A DNA stretch of 64,000 bases from Granulosicoccaceae bacterium (GTDB taxonomy: Bacteria > Pseudomonadota > Gammaproteobacteria > Granulosicoccales > Granulosicoccaceae): positions 1 through 64,000 of the forward strand of contig JAHDCO010000002.1 in assembly GCA_020629835.1 (NCBI GenBank), read 5' to 3'. A program made the translations under genes and the position numbers. The notes beneath the pieces were generated by a model, which was not told the origin of the DNA, ran no database searches, and was given only the letters and a program-made list of their open reading frames with translations. Positions 17,444 through 26,734 of the stretch are shown piece by piece (positions within the stretch are counted from its first letter, which is position 1; every line of letters begins with the position of its first letter).

Positions 17444-18928
17444 TTAGCTGTTCAGAGTGATGGCCACAAATACCGGAGTACCTTCACGGTAAACCCTCAT
17501 CGGCGTTGCTTCGCCCGCTTCTATACCTTGCAACACTTCACTCAACGTATCGACTGAATCAATCGGTTGCCTGGCCAGTGACGCGATCACGTCACCACTT
17601 CTAACCCCTGCGTAAGCCGCTGGACTATTCTGCTCAACTTCGGCCACTACCACACCGTAGTCAACGTCTAGCTCCGACAGCTGATCCGGTGAAGCCTCAC
17701 CGACAACCACACCTAAACGACTGGTTTCGGCCTTCGTCTCAGGTATCAGACCTTTGGCACTGGCCATTTGCTCATCTTGCGCTAACGCTTCAATGGTGAC
17801 CGGCAGTGTGGTTTCTTTGCCACCTCTTAGTACTACCATGTCAACCTTGGATCCTGGAACAATCGCTCCGACCAGTGGTGGCAACGCATCGGCATGCCGT
17901 ACCGGCTTATCGTTAAACGTCAGGATGATATCTTCAACTTGAACACCGGCATTTTGTGCTGGACTTCCTTCCACAACCGATGCGACAAATGCGCCGCGTG
18001 GGCGGTCGAGGTCATAGGCTTCAGCAAGCTCTTGACTTAGCGATTGAATTTGCACACCCAACCAGCCTCGTGTTGCATAGCCATTAGCTTTCAATTGATC
18101 AGCCACTGACATCGCTACGTTAATTGGGATGGAAAACGATAGTCCCTGATAGCCACCAGAGCGGGAAAAGATTTGCGAGTTCACGCCTATTACTTCACCG
18201 TCAGTGTTAAACAATGGCCCACCAGAGTTGCCCGGGTTTACCGCCACGTCGGTTTGAATAAACGGCACATAAGTGTCCTGCGGCAAACTGCGTGCTAATG
18301 CCGATACGATGCCTTGGGTGGCCGTGTGTTCAAATCCGTAGGGCGATCCGATAGCTAGCACCCATTGGCCGGTTTTTAGAGAATCAGAATCCCCTAGTTT
18401 TACTGTGGGTAAGTTCTCAGTATCTAACTTAAGCAAGGCAATGTCAGTTGTTTTGTCACTGCCTACGACGGTTGCGTCAAATTCACGTTGATCCTGCAAC
18501 CCAACAGTCACCTCCACCGCATTGTCGATTACGTGTGCGTTAGTGATGACATAGCCATCGTCTGAGATGATGAAACCGCTACCAAAACCGCTGCCTCTTC
18601 GTGACGGATTAGAAGGGAATTGAGGTAATTGCTCTAAATAGGGCAATAGTCCCGGTGGTATGTTCTCTAAATCCAATCCCGGGATGCCGCTAACTGGCGA
18701 AGCAGACTCAGTCACCACAGAAATTTTTACGACTGCGTCACCTTCTTTTTCAATTAATCCGCTGAAATTGGGCAAATCTTGCGCCCAGGATGTCGTAACT
18801 GCAATAAACGGCAGTGCGACCAACCATAGGTAACGTTTTCGGGATATTCTTGATGTACGTCTTGTCTGATTTGTAGAAGATGTAACCGCGGACTTTCCAC
18901 CATCCGCGGAAAAGGTCTTAATAAACAT
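17444..18928 (-). CDS. Periplasmic serine protease, DegP/HtrA (Do) family
   Basis: A 494-residue protease/chaperone. After a basic N-terminus (about residues 1-33) and a signal-anchor-like stretch ending TTSWAQ, the trypsin-like domain carries the triad: His in VITNAHVID, Asp in TTDIALLKL and Ser in VNPGNSGGPL. Two PDZ domains follow (about 275-370 and 395-490; DRPRGAFVASVVEGSPAQNAGV and VVVAEVEQNSPAAYAGVRSGDVI). Length and layout match DegP/DegQ/MucD. It degrades or refolds misfolded envelope proteins. It is divergent from a two-component system 153 bp away, which may regulate it. The N-terminus before the signal is longer than usual. Confidence 0.93.
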   Translation of the reverse strand: MFIKTFSADGGKSAVTSSTNQTRRTSRISRKRYLWLVALPFIAVTTSWAQDLPNFSGLIEKEGDAVVKISVVTESASPVSGIPGLDLENIPPGLLPYLEQLPQFPSNPSRRGSGFGSGFIISDDGYVITNAHVIDNAVEVTVGLQDQREFDATVVGSDKTTDIALLKLDTENLPTVKLGDSDSLKTGQWVLAIGSPYGFEHTATQGIVSALARSLPQDTYVPFIQTDVAVNPGNSGGPLFNTDGEVIGVNSQIFSRSGGYQGLSFSIPINVAMSVADQLKANGYATRGWLGVQIQSLSQELAEAYDLDRPRGAFVASVVEGSPAQNAGVQVEDIILTFNDKPVRHADALPPLVGAIVPGSKVDMVVLRGGKETTLPVTIEALAQDEQMASAKGLIPETKAETSRLGVVVGEASPDQLSELDVDYGVVVAEVEQNSPAAYAGVRSGDVIASLARQPIDSVDTLSEVLQGIEAGEATPMRVYREGTPVFVAITLNS

Positions 18929-19081
18929 AACGCTTCGGTACTCCTTAACTGTTCAGTATCTAAGTGTTTGTAAAGACCGTACCTAGGCACACACTGTTGC
19001 ATTACGGGTTTGTTAAACACAAACTTAATCCGGAACTGAATGGGTGCCTAGCCGTACGAACGGAGCAAACATGGGGTCAAT

Positions 19082-19777
19082 ATGCGAATTTTACTAGTTG
19101 AAGATGATATTGAAGCCGCCACTTATTTGGTGAAGGGCTTAACAGAAAGCGGGCACGACATTGATCATGCAGCCGATGGTGATAGAGGTTTGGCACTGGC
19201 CATATCGAATGCCTACGATGCATTGATTGTGGATCGTATGTTGCCTAAACGAGACGGCTTGTCGGTGATCGAAGAGATACGCCGCAAGGGCAACATGGTG
19301 CCGGTGCTTATACTAAGTGCCTTGGACGATGTAGACGAACGCGTAACCGGTCTGAAGGCTGGTGGCGACGACTACTTAACCAAGCCTTACTCGCTCAGCG
19401 AACTTACAGCCCGCCTGCAAGCACTCACCCGCCGAGCCCACACTGGGGTGCAAGGTACGGTTCTGCATGTGGGAGATTTAACGCTGGATTTGATCAAGCA
19501 CAAAGTTACACGCTCAGGCCGCAACATCAATTTGCAACCGCGTGAATTTCGTCTGCTTGAGTACCTGATGCAGCACACAGGTCAAGTCGTCACACGCAGC
19601 ATGCTTTTGGAGAATGTGTGGGACTACCACTTTGATCCGCAGACTAACGTTATTGATGTGCAGATCAGTCGTTTGCGCAGCAAAATAGATAAAGATTTTG
19701 ATACACCACTGCTACACACCGTACGTGGTGCGGGCTACAAGCTGCAAGAAGTCGCAGACAGCGTTGAATTGATGTAA
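19082..19777 (+). CDS. OmpR-family response regulator
   Basis: DNA-binding regulator of 231 residues. The receiver domain (1-115) has the acidic pocket (VEDD), the phosphoacceptor Asp in ALIVDRMLP (about D51), Thr/Ser switch (LILSALDD) and Lys in YLTKPY. The C-terminal winged helix shows LTLDLIKHKVTRSGRNINLQPREFRLLEYLM and VIDVQISRLRSKID. It resembles the QseB/CusR branch. It partners the histidine kinase 87 bp downstream and is divergent from the DegP-type gene, so envelope stress or metal sensing are possible, neither proven. Confidence 0.93.
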   Translation: MRILLVEDDIEAATYLVKGLTESGHDIDHAADGDRGLALAISNAYDALIVDRMLPKRDGLSVIEEIRRKGNMVPVLILSALDDVDERVTGLKAGGDDYLTKPYSLSELTARLQALTRRAHTGVQGTVLHVGDLTLDLIKHKVTRSGRNINLQPREFRLLEYLMQHTGQVVTRSMLLENVWDYHFDPQTNVIDVQISRLRSKIDKDFDTPLLHTVRGAGYKLQEVADSVELM

Positions 19778-19793
19778 CGTTGGCCATCCTATT

Positions 19794-19837
19794 CCGGCCG
19801 CTGACTACCGGTTGTTTTAACTGGTAGTAGCGGCTGG
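19794..19837 (+). other. Long hairpin between response regulator and kinase genes
   Basis: CCGGCCGCTGACTACCGGTT and AACTGGTAGTAGCGGCTGG form an imperfect stem of about 16-18 base pairs around a TTGTTTT-rich loop. It lies 17 bp after the regulator stop and just before the kinase start, without a trailing T-run. It could reduce kinase expression relative to the regulator or protect the upstream mRNA end. Confidence 0.55.
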
Positions 19838-19864
19838 CGATTGTTCGACAACAGCGCATCGCCC

Positions 19865-21421
19865 ATGGCCACAAGCCCATCCAGCCACTCCGCACCCACC
19901 GTCAAACCCAAAGGTAAGCGCCTGGGTATCACACTGCGGCGACGCTCGCGATTCCGCCGAAAGTTCCGCCACTGGCTGGACACCAAACGACTATTCCGCA
20001 CGTCTGCGTTTCGACTGGCGGTCATCTACGCGACGTTATTCAGCGCACTCTCAGCAGCCACACTGGGCTTCATCTACTGGTCGACTCGGGACCAAATCGA
20101 ATCGCAGGTTGATACACGATTACGACTCGAAACAGACTTTCTAATCAACCTCTACAAGTCCGGTGCGTTACCCGAGCTCCTGGAAGCCATTCAGAGGCGA
20201 AACCAGATAGACACCTATGGGCGGTTTTACTATCTCGCTCATAGCGACACCTTAAGCCCAACCTCTGAGCAGAACGAACAGGACATGCCCATCCGCATGA
20301 CGTCAACGCGTTCCCACACCACTCGCAACATGGGTGATGTGGCCGATCTGCCACCAGGCAGTAGTCGCGCATACAACCCGGTACGGGTTGCCGAAACAGA
20401 ATTGGCGAACGGCTTGAAACTCACCATCGGCCATGAAATCAGCGATGAGAAAGCACTGCTTGATCACACGTTTGTTTTGGTGCTCGGTGCTACGTTCCTT
20501 ACGCTACTGTTTTCATTAATTGGCGGTATGTGGATAGGAACCACGGTACTACGACGAATCGACTCTGTTAATCGAGCCGCATCTGACATCATGAGCGGTG
20601 ATCTATCACGTCGTTTAGCGGTCACCGAACGCGATGATGAATTTGACGAAGTGTCAATTAAAATCAATCAAATGCTTAACCGCATTGAAGATTTGATGAG
20701 CGGTATGCAGCAAGTGACCGACAATGTGGCGCACGATTTACGAAGCCCACTCACTCGCTTACGCAACCGCCTGGAAGTCACGCTATTGGAAGAACGCGAA
20801 GCGGACAACTACCGGGCGGTAATGGAAGAAGCAATCGGCGACGCCGACAGCTTGATTCAAACCTTCAATTCTATGCTGAGTATCGCACGACTGGAAGCTG
20901 GCATAGACGCTGTGGAATGGGCTGACGCCAATATGGGTGACTTAGTCACCGAACTGGCTGAATTGTATGAAGCGGTTGCTGAAGACTCAGGGTTAAGCTT
21001 TGAACACAACATCCATACATCACCGATTCTGCATTGCAATAAACACCTGATTGCTCAGTGCGTAACAAACTTGCTGGATAACTCCATAAAGTACACGCCG
21101 GTTCCAGGGCGGGTAAGCCTTAGCTTAAATGGTGATGATGAGCAATTCACCATCACCGTTGCCGACAATGGCCCAGGCATTCCAGCCAACGATCGTAAAC
21201 GTGTTTTTGAGCGCTTTGTGCGTCTTGAAAATGAACGCAACACACCGGGCAATGGGTTGGGTTTAAGCCTTGTACAAGCAGTCGTCCGGATTCATGGGGC
21301 AACACTGGTATTGGAAGACAACAACCCAGGCCTGCGTACAACCATTCACTTCAGGAAGGTAAAGCGCTCTGCACCGTCCAGAGAAGTCCTGGCACCTGCG
21401 TTAGCGTCCTTAGCGAGCTAG
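19865..21421 (+). CDS. Membrane sensor histidine kinase
   Basis: About 518 residues. A basic N-terminus precedes TM1 (near residues 48-70), a periplasmic sensor of about 130 residues, TM2 (near 200-225), a HAMP domain, the H-box HDLRSPLTRLRNRLEV, N-box TNLLDNSIKYTP, G1 DNGPGIP and G2 GNGLGLSLV. I use the ATG at 19865; a TTG at 19841 is also open and no clear ribosome site supports either. It phosphorylates the regulator encoded upstream. The ORF end overlaps the convergent gene by 12 bp. The signal sensed is unknown. Confidence 0.9.
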   Translation: MATSPSSHSAPTVKPKGKRLGITLRRRSRFRRKFRHWLDTKRLFRTSAFRLAVIYATLFSALSAATLGFIYWSTRDQIESQVDTRLRLETDFLINLYKSGALPELLEAIQRRNQIDTYGRFYYLAHSDTLSPTSEQNEQDMPIRMTSTRSHTTRNMGDVADLPPGSSRAYNPVRVAETELANGLKLTIGHEISDEKALLDHTFVLVLGATFLTLLFSLIGGMWIGTTVLRRIDSVNRAASDIMSGDLSRRLAVTERDDEFDEVSIKINQMLNRIEDLMSGMQQVTDNVAHDLRSPLTRLRNRLEVTLLEEREADNYRAVMEEAIGDADSLIQTFNSMLSIARLEAGIDAVEWADANMGDLVTELAELYEAVAEDSGLSFEHNIHTSPILHCNKHLIAQCVTNLLDNSIKYTPVPGRVSLSLNGDDEQFTITVADNGPGIPANDRKRVFERFVRLENERNTPGNGLGLSLVQAVVRIHGATLVLEDNNPGLRTTIHFRKVKRSAPSREVLAPALASLAS

Positions 21422-21892
21422 AACTTCCATAACCCATAGCGTGGACGAACCTTCCACCGTTGGTGCTGCCTTAACGTCAATAGCGTCACCTTTTTCGTAA
21501 TTTGCGTTCAGCAACGATTTCTTTTGTTCGTAACTAATACGCAGTGGCCTGGTTCGCTCTTCAGTGGTTAACCAAAGATAGTGTTTGCCAGAGGCTTTAT
21601 CGTCCCGCGGCGTAAACCGATCAAACGCCCCCTGCAGCCATTGATGTTCTGACTCAATGGGCACACCCTGCTTTTGCCTACTTTCACCCCACCAATGAAA
21701 CGCTAATCCAACGATTAACATCAATACCGGTAGTGACGTTATTAACGCCTGGCTTCGGGTTTTTTTAACTTGCGGTACCGGAGCACCAGACTCCATGCGT
21801 TCACGCATTTTGTCCTTCGGTTGATCGAACTTAGACGACCAGATCGAACGTTCCTCATTTTCATCCCGCTCATAGGGATCATGCGCAGCCAC
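21410..21892 (-). CDS. Small membrane-anchored protein of unknown function
   Basis: 160 residues. A charged cytoplasmic N-terminus (MAAHDPYERDENEERS...) is followed by one transmembrane helix (about 49-68, ALITSLPVLMLIVGLAFHWW) and an extracytoplasmic domain of about 90 residues (HYLWLTTEERTRPLRISYEQKKSL). I recognise no family. It begins 2 bp after the sodium-channel stop, so the two are co-transcribed and a channel-related or envelope role is possible. It converges on the histidine kinase gene with 12 bp overlap. Confidence 0.7.
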   Translation of the reverse strand: MAAHDPYERDENEERSIWSSKFDQPKDKMRERMESGAPVPQVKKTRSQALITSLPVLMLIVGLAFHWWGESRQKQGVPIESEHQWLQGAFDRFTPRDDKASGKHYLWLTTEERTRPLRISYEQKKSLLNANYEKGDAIDVKAAPTVEGSSTLWVMEVLAR

Positions 21893-21894
21893 GG

Positions 21895-22683
21895 TCAGCG
21901 ATTCTGTTTTTGTAGTTCGGACAATTGCTCACGTAGAGCGGAGATCTCAGCCAGGATTCTTTCGTTATCGCTTATCATTTGCCCTCGTTCTTCACTGGCC
22001 ATGGATTCGTGTTCAGTCTGCATCGCGTCAACAATGACACCGATAAACAAATTAAGAACGGTGAACGCGGTCAGGATGATAAACGGTACGAACAATATCC
22101 ACGCTAGAGGGTACACCTCCATCACCGGCCGCACGATACCCATGGACCAACTCTCCAGCGTCATGATCTGGAACAAGGTGTAAGCCGAAGCCCCGAGGGA
22201 CCCGAACCATTCCGGGAAACTCTCTGAAAAAAGATTTGTGGAAATAACGGAGAAAACGAAAAACAGCAACCCGATTAACAAGATGATCGAAGCCATACCC
22301 GGTACTGCACCCAGCAATCCTTGCACAACGCGGCGCATAGCAGGCACAGACGACACCAATCGCAGTACCCGTAAGATGCGCAGCGAACGCAATACAGCCA
22401 GCGGCCCTGATGCCGGCATTAAGGCAAGACCGATCACCACGAAATCGAACACACGCCAGGGGTCTCTCCAGAAACCCCTGAAGTCCACCACCAAACGCAT
22501 TAACAGCTCGATAACAAACAGCGCTAAGAAAAATCGATCAATGACGAACAGGATTCCGCCAATGGAGGCTTGAACGGTAGGAACCGTTTCTAACGCAAGA
22601 ATGACCGAATTGACGATGATCAACCCGAGTACCACGGCCTCAAAATGCGGCCAGTTAAGGATGCGTTGAAAATGTGTTTTCAT
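21895..22683 (-). CDS. Bacterial voltage-gated sodium channel (NavBac)
   Basis: 262 residues, the usual length for one-domain NavBac subunits that assemble as tetramers. Six helices are visible. S4 carries arginines at 99, 102, 105 and 108 (RSLRILRVLRLV), the regular voltage-sensor spacing. The pore has the selectivity motif TLESWSM (175-181), identical to that of NavAb. The C-terminus is a charged helix (about 225-262, ISALREQLSELQKQNR), as in the coiled-coil tail of the family. It admits Na+ on depolarisation; roles in motility and pH adaptation are known for homologues. The nhaR/nhaA pair follows. Confidence 0.95.
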   Translation of the reverse strand: MKTHFQRILNWPHFEAVVLGLIIVNSVILALETVPTVQASIGGILFVIDRFFLALFVIELLMRLVVDFRGFWRDPWRVFDFVVIGLALMPASGPLAVLRSLRILRVLRLVSSVPAMRRVVQGLLGAVPGMASIILLIGLLFFVFSVISTNLFSESFPEWFGSLGASAYTLFQIMTLESWSMGIVRPVMEVYPLAWILFVPFIILTAFTVLNLFIGVIVDAMQTEHESMASEERGQMISDNERILAEISALREQLSELQKQNR

Positions 22684-22746
22684 GAAGGGGCACGTTTTAT
22701 CCGCGAGTGACTGTTCCGCGGTGACTTTGTCGTGAATCTATCGGTT

Positions 22747-23646
22747 TTACTCATCCAGCCACTCGTGCGCCACATCGTTGATGTGCACCACGGCAGAATT
22801 CTTCAACCGGCGTTCTGGTGTGATGGCAAAGTAATGCTCTCTTAAGCCTTTGGCAAGACCAAGCAGCTGTGCCTGATACGACTGTTCGATTTCAGATGAA
22901 ATCGCCGTAGGCGATGGGAACACCCCGGCCCCACCTTCACCAAACATTTTAAGCAAGGCACTGTCAGCGAATTCTGCAACCACCCGGGGGGTGATGTCGC
23001 GCTCCTCGAACCAGGCGTCGATTTCGCGGCGCATAACGTTCGATGTTTCCGGCAAAAGAAACGCTGCCCCATCGAGCTGGCTCTCAGAGTAATTTGTAAA
23101 TTTTTCCGACAGTTTTTTTTCGGCAAACCAGCCGATTTCACTACTGCCTAATCGATGGTTGTAGGCCTTAACACCAAGGCCTTTTGGTAACGGACGATTG
23201 GAGAGCACCATATCAATTCGGTGCAACGCAAGATCCCCCAACAGCTGATCAAGGCTGCCTTCATGACACACCAGCTTTACCGGCGATTCCAGCCTTAGTA
23301 CAGGCTCCAGCACTCTGTAGGCGATGAGCTTTGGTATGGAGTCAACCACGCCTACATTCACAACCAGTGAGGCATCTGGCTGCTTTTCGTTAATACGTTG
23401 GGCAAGCTCAGCGCCGGTAGAAAATATGTCATCAGCGTAATGTTTTACCAGATGACCCGTGTCCGTTAACACCAAACCACGCCCTACCCGATGAAACAAC
23501 GGCTCACCGACCGATTCTTCGAGTAATTTGAGCTGTCCGCTGATGGTTTGCGGGGTCAGATGGAGCAATTTTGAGGCGCCCGAGATACTGCCTTCTTTTG
23601 CCACAGCCCAAAAATATTGGAGGTGGTTGTAGTTCAGCTGCTGCAT
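22747..23646 (-). CDS. nhaR: LysR-family regulator, NhaR type
   Basis: 299 residues. The N-terminal helix-turn-helix is very NhaR-like (MQQLNYNHLQYFWAVAKEGS, then ASKLLHLTPQTISGQLKLLEE), followed by the LysR ligand domain. NhaR activates nhaA in response to Na+. The start at 23646 matches the family N-terminus; the frame is open to 23664. It is divergent from nhaA with 114 bp between starts, an arrangement that differs from the co-directional nhaAR of E. coli. Confidence 0.9.
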   Translation of the reverse strand: MQQLNYNHLQYFWAVAKEGSISGASKLLHLTPQTISGQLKLLEESVGEPLFHRVGRGLVLTDTGHLVKHYADDIFSTGAELAQRINEKQPDASLVVNVGVVDSIPKLIAYRVLEPVLRLESPVKLVCHEGSLDQLLGDLALHRIDMVLSNRPLPKGLGVKAYNHRLGSSEIGWFAEKKLSEKFTNYSESQLDGAAFLLPETSNVMRREIDAWFEERDITPRVVAEFADSALLKMFGEGGAGVFPSPTAISSEIEQSYQAQLLGLAKGLREHYFAITPERRLKNSAVVHINDVAHEWLDE

Positions 23647-23760
23647 GATCCCGCTCCCGCCCAACCTCGTAAAAGTCGAGTATTCAGTGATCCTGATACG
23701 ACTTTTTCGATGTGTAGATCAGTCGACTTACTTACGAACCTTACCAGCAGGAAGCAGAAC

Positions 23761-24990
23761 GTGCCAAAACGCGCAATACAACGATTTATAAAACTAGAAG
23801 CCTCCGGCGGCATTTTGTTATTCGCCGCGGCTGCACTATCTATGGTGGTCGCTAATTCAGCGTTAGCCGATTACCTGAACTCGGCGTTGAACGCTCGAGC
23901 TTCCGTCATTATTGGCCCCCTGGCCATTGATAAGTCTGTACTGCTGTGGATCAACGATGGACTCATGGCCATCTTCTTTTTGCTGGTTGGCTTAGAACTA
24001 AAACGGGAGATACTCGATGGGCAACTCTCTGACCGCAGCCAATTAGCGCTGCCTTTGATTGCGGCCTTCGGTGGATTTGTGTTGCCTGCCATCTTCTTTG
24101 CCGTCATTAACTGGGGTGAGCCGGTCAACTTACAAGGCTGGGCGATCCCTTCAGCTACTGATATTGCGTTTGCACTGGGTGTGCTTTCACTGTTCGGTTC
24201 TCGCGTACCGCTTGCGGTCAAAGTCTTCCTTGTATCGCTGGCCATCATTGATGACCTGGCAGCCATTGTTGTTATCGCGTTGTTCTACACCAGCAACCTG
24301 TCTCTGACGGCTCTCGCCTATGCCGGTGTTGGCATCGCAGGGCTCGTGATGTTGAACGTGTTCAATGTAACGCGTATTGCAGCGTACATACTGGTGGGTG
24401 TGTTTATCTGGGTTGCCGTTTTAAAGAGCGGCGTGCACGCAACGCTGGCAGGTGTTGTTGTGGCTTTTGCGATCCCGTTAGGCGCAAAGTCCAGTGAAAC
24501 GGGAGGCTTTTCACCCCTAAGGAAGCTGGAGCACACGCTACACCCTTGGGTTGCCTACGCCATTCTGCCCATCTTCGCCTTTGCGAATGCAGGCGTGTCA
24601 TTAGAGGGCTTTACCTTAGAAACGTTTGCCAATCCGCTAACCCTGGGTATCCTGGCGGGGCTGTTTATTGGTAAGCAAATCGGAGTATTTGTACCGGTGT
24701 GGTACGGCATGAAGAAAGGCTGGTTTCAGATGCCCGTTGGCGCCAACATGACCATGATGTACGGCACTGCACTAGCGACCGGTATTGGTTTTACCATGAG
24801 CTTTTTTATTGGCTCGTTGGCCTACGAAGACTTAGACCCTCTGATTAACGACAAGATGCGCCTGGGTGTATTGAGTGGTTCTATGCTGTCTTTGGTCGCC
24901 AGTTTGATTGTGCTTTACATCAGTACTAAATTGCCGAAGAAAGCAGGGGCTACTCCACATTCTGAACCTGCTCCCGCATCTGCTCAATAA
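23761..24990 (+). CDS. nhaA: Na+/H+ antiporter NhaA
   Basis: Inner-membrane antiporter of 409 residues. It contains the discontinuous-helix region PSATDIAFALGVLSLFGSRVP with the ion-binding aspartates further on (SLAIIDDLAAIVVIALFYT). The start is the GTG at 23761, preceded by AGGAAG; the frame is open back to 23617, but the E. coli protein begins near this residue and no membrane logic supports the extension. It extrudes Na+ in exchange for protons. Its 3' end overlaps the convergent yicC by 41 bp. A short Pro/Ala-rich tail (ATPHSEPAPASAQ) is extra. Confidence 0.94.
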   Translation: MPKRAIQRFIKLEASGGILLFAAAALSMVVANSALADYLNSALNARASVIIGPLAIDKSVLLWINDGLMAIFFLLVGLELKREILDGQLSDRSQLALPLIAAFGGFVLPAIFFAVINWGEPVNLQGWAIPSATDIAFALGVLSLFGSRVPLAVKVFLVSLAIIDDLAAIVVIALFYTSNLSLTALAYAGVGIAGLVMLNVFNVTRIAAYILVGVFIWVAVLKSGVHATLAGVVVAFAIPLGAKSSETGGFSPLRKLEHTLHPWVAYAILPIFAFANAGVSLEGFTLETFANPLTLGILAGLFIGKQIGVFVPVWYGMKKGWFQMPVGANMTMMYGTALATGIGFTMSFFIGSLAYEDLDPLINDKMRLGVLSGSMLSLVASLIVLYISTKLPKKAGATPHSEPAPASAQ

Positions 24991-25903
24991 GTACTTTTAT
25001 GTCCACGCTGGCACCGGTGGTATCAATGTCGGAAGACTTTGATGCCACCGTGTTAGCTTCACGGTTTAGCTCCTGCATCAAAAAGTCTAAACGTCTGCCG
25101 ACAGGCTCTTTACGCTCGAGCACCGCTTCTACTTCAGTTAAATGGTGGTCCAACCGATCAAGCTCTTCATCGATATCCAGCCGCTGCGCAACATAGACAA
25201 GCTCTTGCTCTAAGCGATAGCTATCCACTGGCACATCAAGTTCAGATAACTTTCGTTGCAGCCGTTCTTTTTGCCGGGCAACCACTTGCGGACGGTGTTG
25301 TCTTAGCGATTGTAAGCAAGCTTTTATATCCGTATTGCGGTTAACAAATACCGCATGCAACGCCTTACCCTCTCTCGCTCTAGCGGAAACGAAATCGCTG
25401 ATTGCGGTATCCAAACCGCTCAACAGCTCCTGGTTGACTGCCTTAACATCAACTTCTGGTGATTTGAGTACCCCTGGGTATTGCAGCAAGGCAAGGCTAG
25501 TGGGCGCGCTGACTACGGGTGCGCTGGCAGGTTCGTTCGCACTTACAGCCGTACTTGCACCCGCACTTGCACCCGCACTTGCACTTGCACCCGCACCTTG
25601 GTTTGCCTGCCTACTCACCTGATTCAGTGCATCCAGTAACTGCTGCAATGCTTCGGTATCAATACTCTGGCTTGCAGAATCCTGTGCACGAGCGTCTACG
25701 CGCTTTAAACCTACTTCGACTTTGCCGCGACTTAAACGCTTGTTTAAAACATCACGAATGCTGGGTTCGAGTGAACGGAACTCTTCTGGCAACCGCACCA
25801 GGATTTCCAGATATCGGTTGTTAACTGAGCGCAACTCCCAGGTAAATTCACCGGCTACGGTACTCAGTCGATGGCGACCGTAGGCGGTCATACTGTGCAG
25901 CAT
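24950..25903 (-). CDS. yicC: YicC-family endoribonuclease with Ala/Ser-rich insert
   Basis: 317 residues against about 290 in E. coli. The N-terminus MLHSMTAYGR...ELRSVNNRYLEI and the C-terminus GRRLDFLMQELNREANTVASKSSD are classic YicC. YicC proteins are RNA endonucleases. Residues about 101-135 are a low-complexity insert (GASASAGASAGAS...) encoded by a tandem repeat. The start at 25903 fits the family; the frame opens further upstream at 25984. It is divergent from rph, a widely conserved arrangement, and overlaps nhaA at the 3' end. Confidence 0.93.
   Translation of the reverse strand: MLHSMTAYGRHRLSTVAGEFTWELRSVNNRYLEILVRLPEEFRSLEPSIRDVLNKRLSRGKVEVGLKRVDARAQDSASQSIDTEALQQLLDALNQVSRQANQGAGASASAGASAGASTAVSANEPASAPVVSAPTSLALLQYPGVLKSPEVDVKAVNQELLSGLDTAISDFVSARAREGKALHAVFVNRNTDIKACLQSLRQHRPQVVARQKERLQRKLSELDVPVDSYRLEQELVYVAQRLDIDEELDRLDHHLTEVEAVLERKEPVGRRLDFLMQELNREANTVASKSSDIDTTGASVDIKVLIEQMREQVQNVE
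25553..25597. repeat. 6/12-bp tandem repeat inside yicC
   Basis: Units ACTTGCACCCGC at 25553-25564, 25565-25576 and 25583-25594, with one half-unit ACTTGC at 25577-25582. Lengths are multiples of six, so copy changes keep the yicC frame. It encodes the Ala/Ser/Gly-rich insert. Confidence 0.9.
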
Positions 25904-25998
25904 GCTAAAAACTCCGTGACTGTTTGGACGAAAACGCAAGCAGTGGTGGCAGGTATACTCACGCCCCTCCCTACTCTCAAGCAAATTTGGACACGCCC

Positions 25999-26712
25999 AT
26001 GCGACCCAGCGGTCGAGCCCCGGATGAATTACGCGCGCTTAGCTTCACCAGACAATACACGAAGCATTCGGCAGGATCGACGCTTATTAAAGTGGGCGAC
26101 ACACACGTATTGTGTACGGCCAGTGTTGAAGAGCGTGTTCCACCCTGGCTAAAAGGTAAAGGCGAGGGTTGGGTAACCGCTGAATATGGCATGTTACCGG
26201 GGGCCACTCACACACGTGGCCGTCGTGAAGCCAGTGCTGGCAAGCAGTCTGGACGCACCCAGGAAATTCAGCGCTTGATTGGCCGCGCTTTGCGCGCTGC
26301 AATCGATTTGCAGGCTTTGGGTGAGCGCACGATTGCTATCGATTGCGACGTACTGCAGGCCGATGGCGGAACACGTACGGCATCTATCACCGGAGCGTTC
26401 GTATCATTAACCGACGCGGTCAATGAACTAATGCGCACAAAAAAGATAAAAAAGAACCCGCTGCACGGCAGCGTGGCGGCAGTTTCGGTGGGCATTTACA
26501 ACGGCAGCCCCGTATTAGACCTGGATTATCCGGAAGACTCTTCAGCCGAAACCGATATGAACGTGGTGATGAACGATTCCGGGGGCTTTATTGAGATTCA
26601 GGGCACTGCGGAAGGTCATGCGTTTCGTGATAACGAATTAGAGGCCATGCTGGCGTTGGCCAGAAAAGGAATCAGCGAACTCATTGAGGCGCAGCAAGCA
26701 GCCCTTAGCTAG
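25999..26712 (+). CDS. rph: Ribonuclease PH
   Basis: Phosphate-dependent 3'-5' exoribonuclease that trims tRNA 3' ends; 237 residues. It starts [12 protein letters not shown], with [24 protein letters not shown] and the phosphate-site region [29 protein letters not shown]. The ATG at 25999 matches the family N-terminus; the frame is open to 25924. rdgB follows after 22 bp. Confidence 0.97.
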   Translation: MRPSGRAPDELRALSFTRQYTKHSAGSTLIKVGDTHVLCTASVEERVPPWLKGKGEGWVTAEYGMLPGATHTRGRREASAGKQSGRTQEIQRLIGRALRAAIDLQALGERTIAIDCDVLQADGGTRTASITGAFVSLTDAVNELMRTKKIKKNPLHGSVAAVSVGIYNGSPVLDLDYPEDSSAETDMNVVMNDSGGFIEIQGTAEGHAFRDNELEAMLALARKGISELIEAQQAALS

Positions 26713-26734
26713 TTAAATCACAGGCAAAGCAACC

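Noticed and set aside
22238-22573. 111-codon frame antisense to the sodium channel
   Set aside because: Shadow frame: Thr/Asn/Arg-rich, no ribosome site, no family resemblance; the channel frame is certain.
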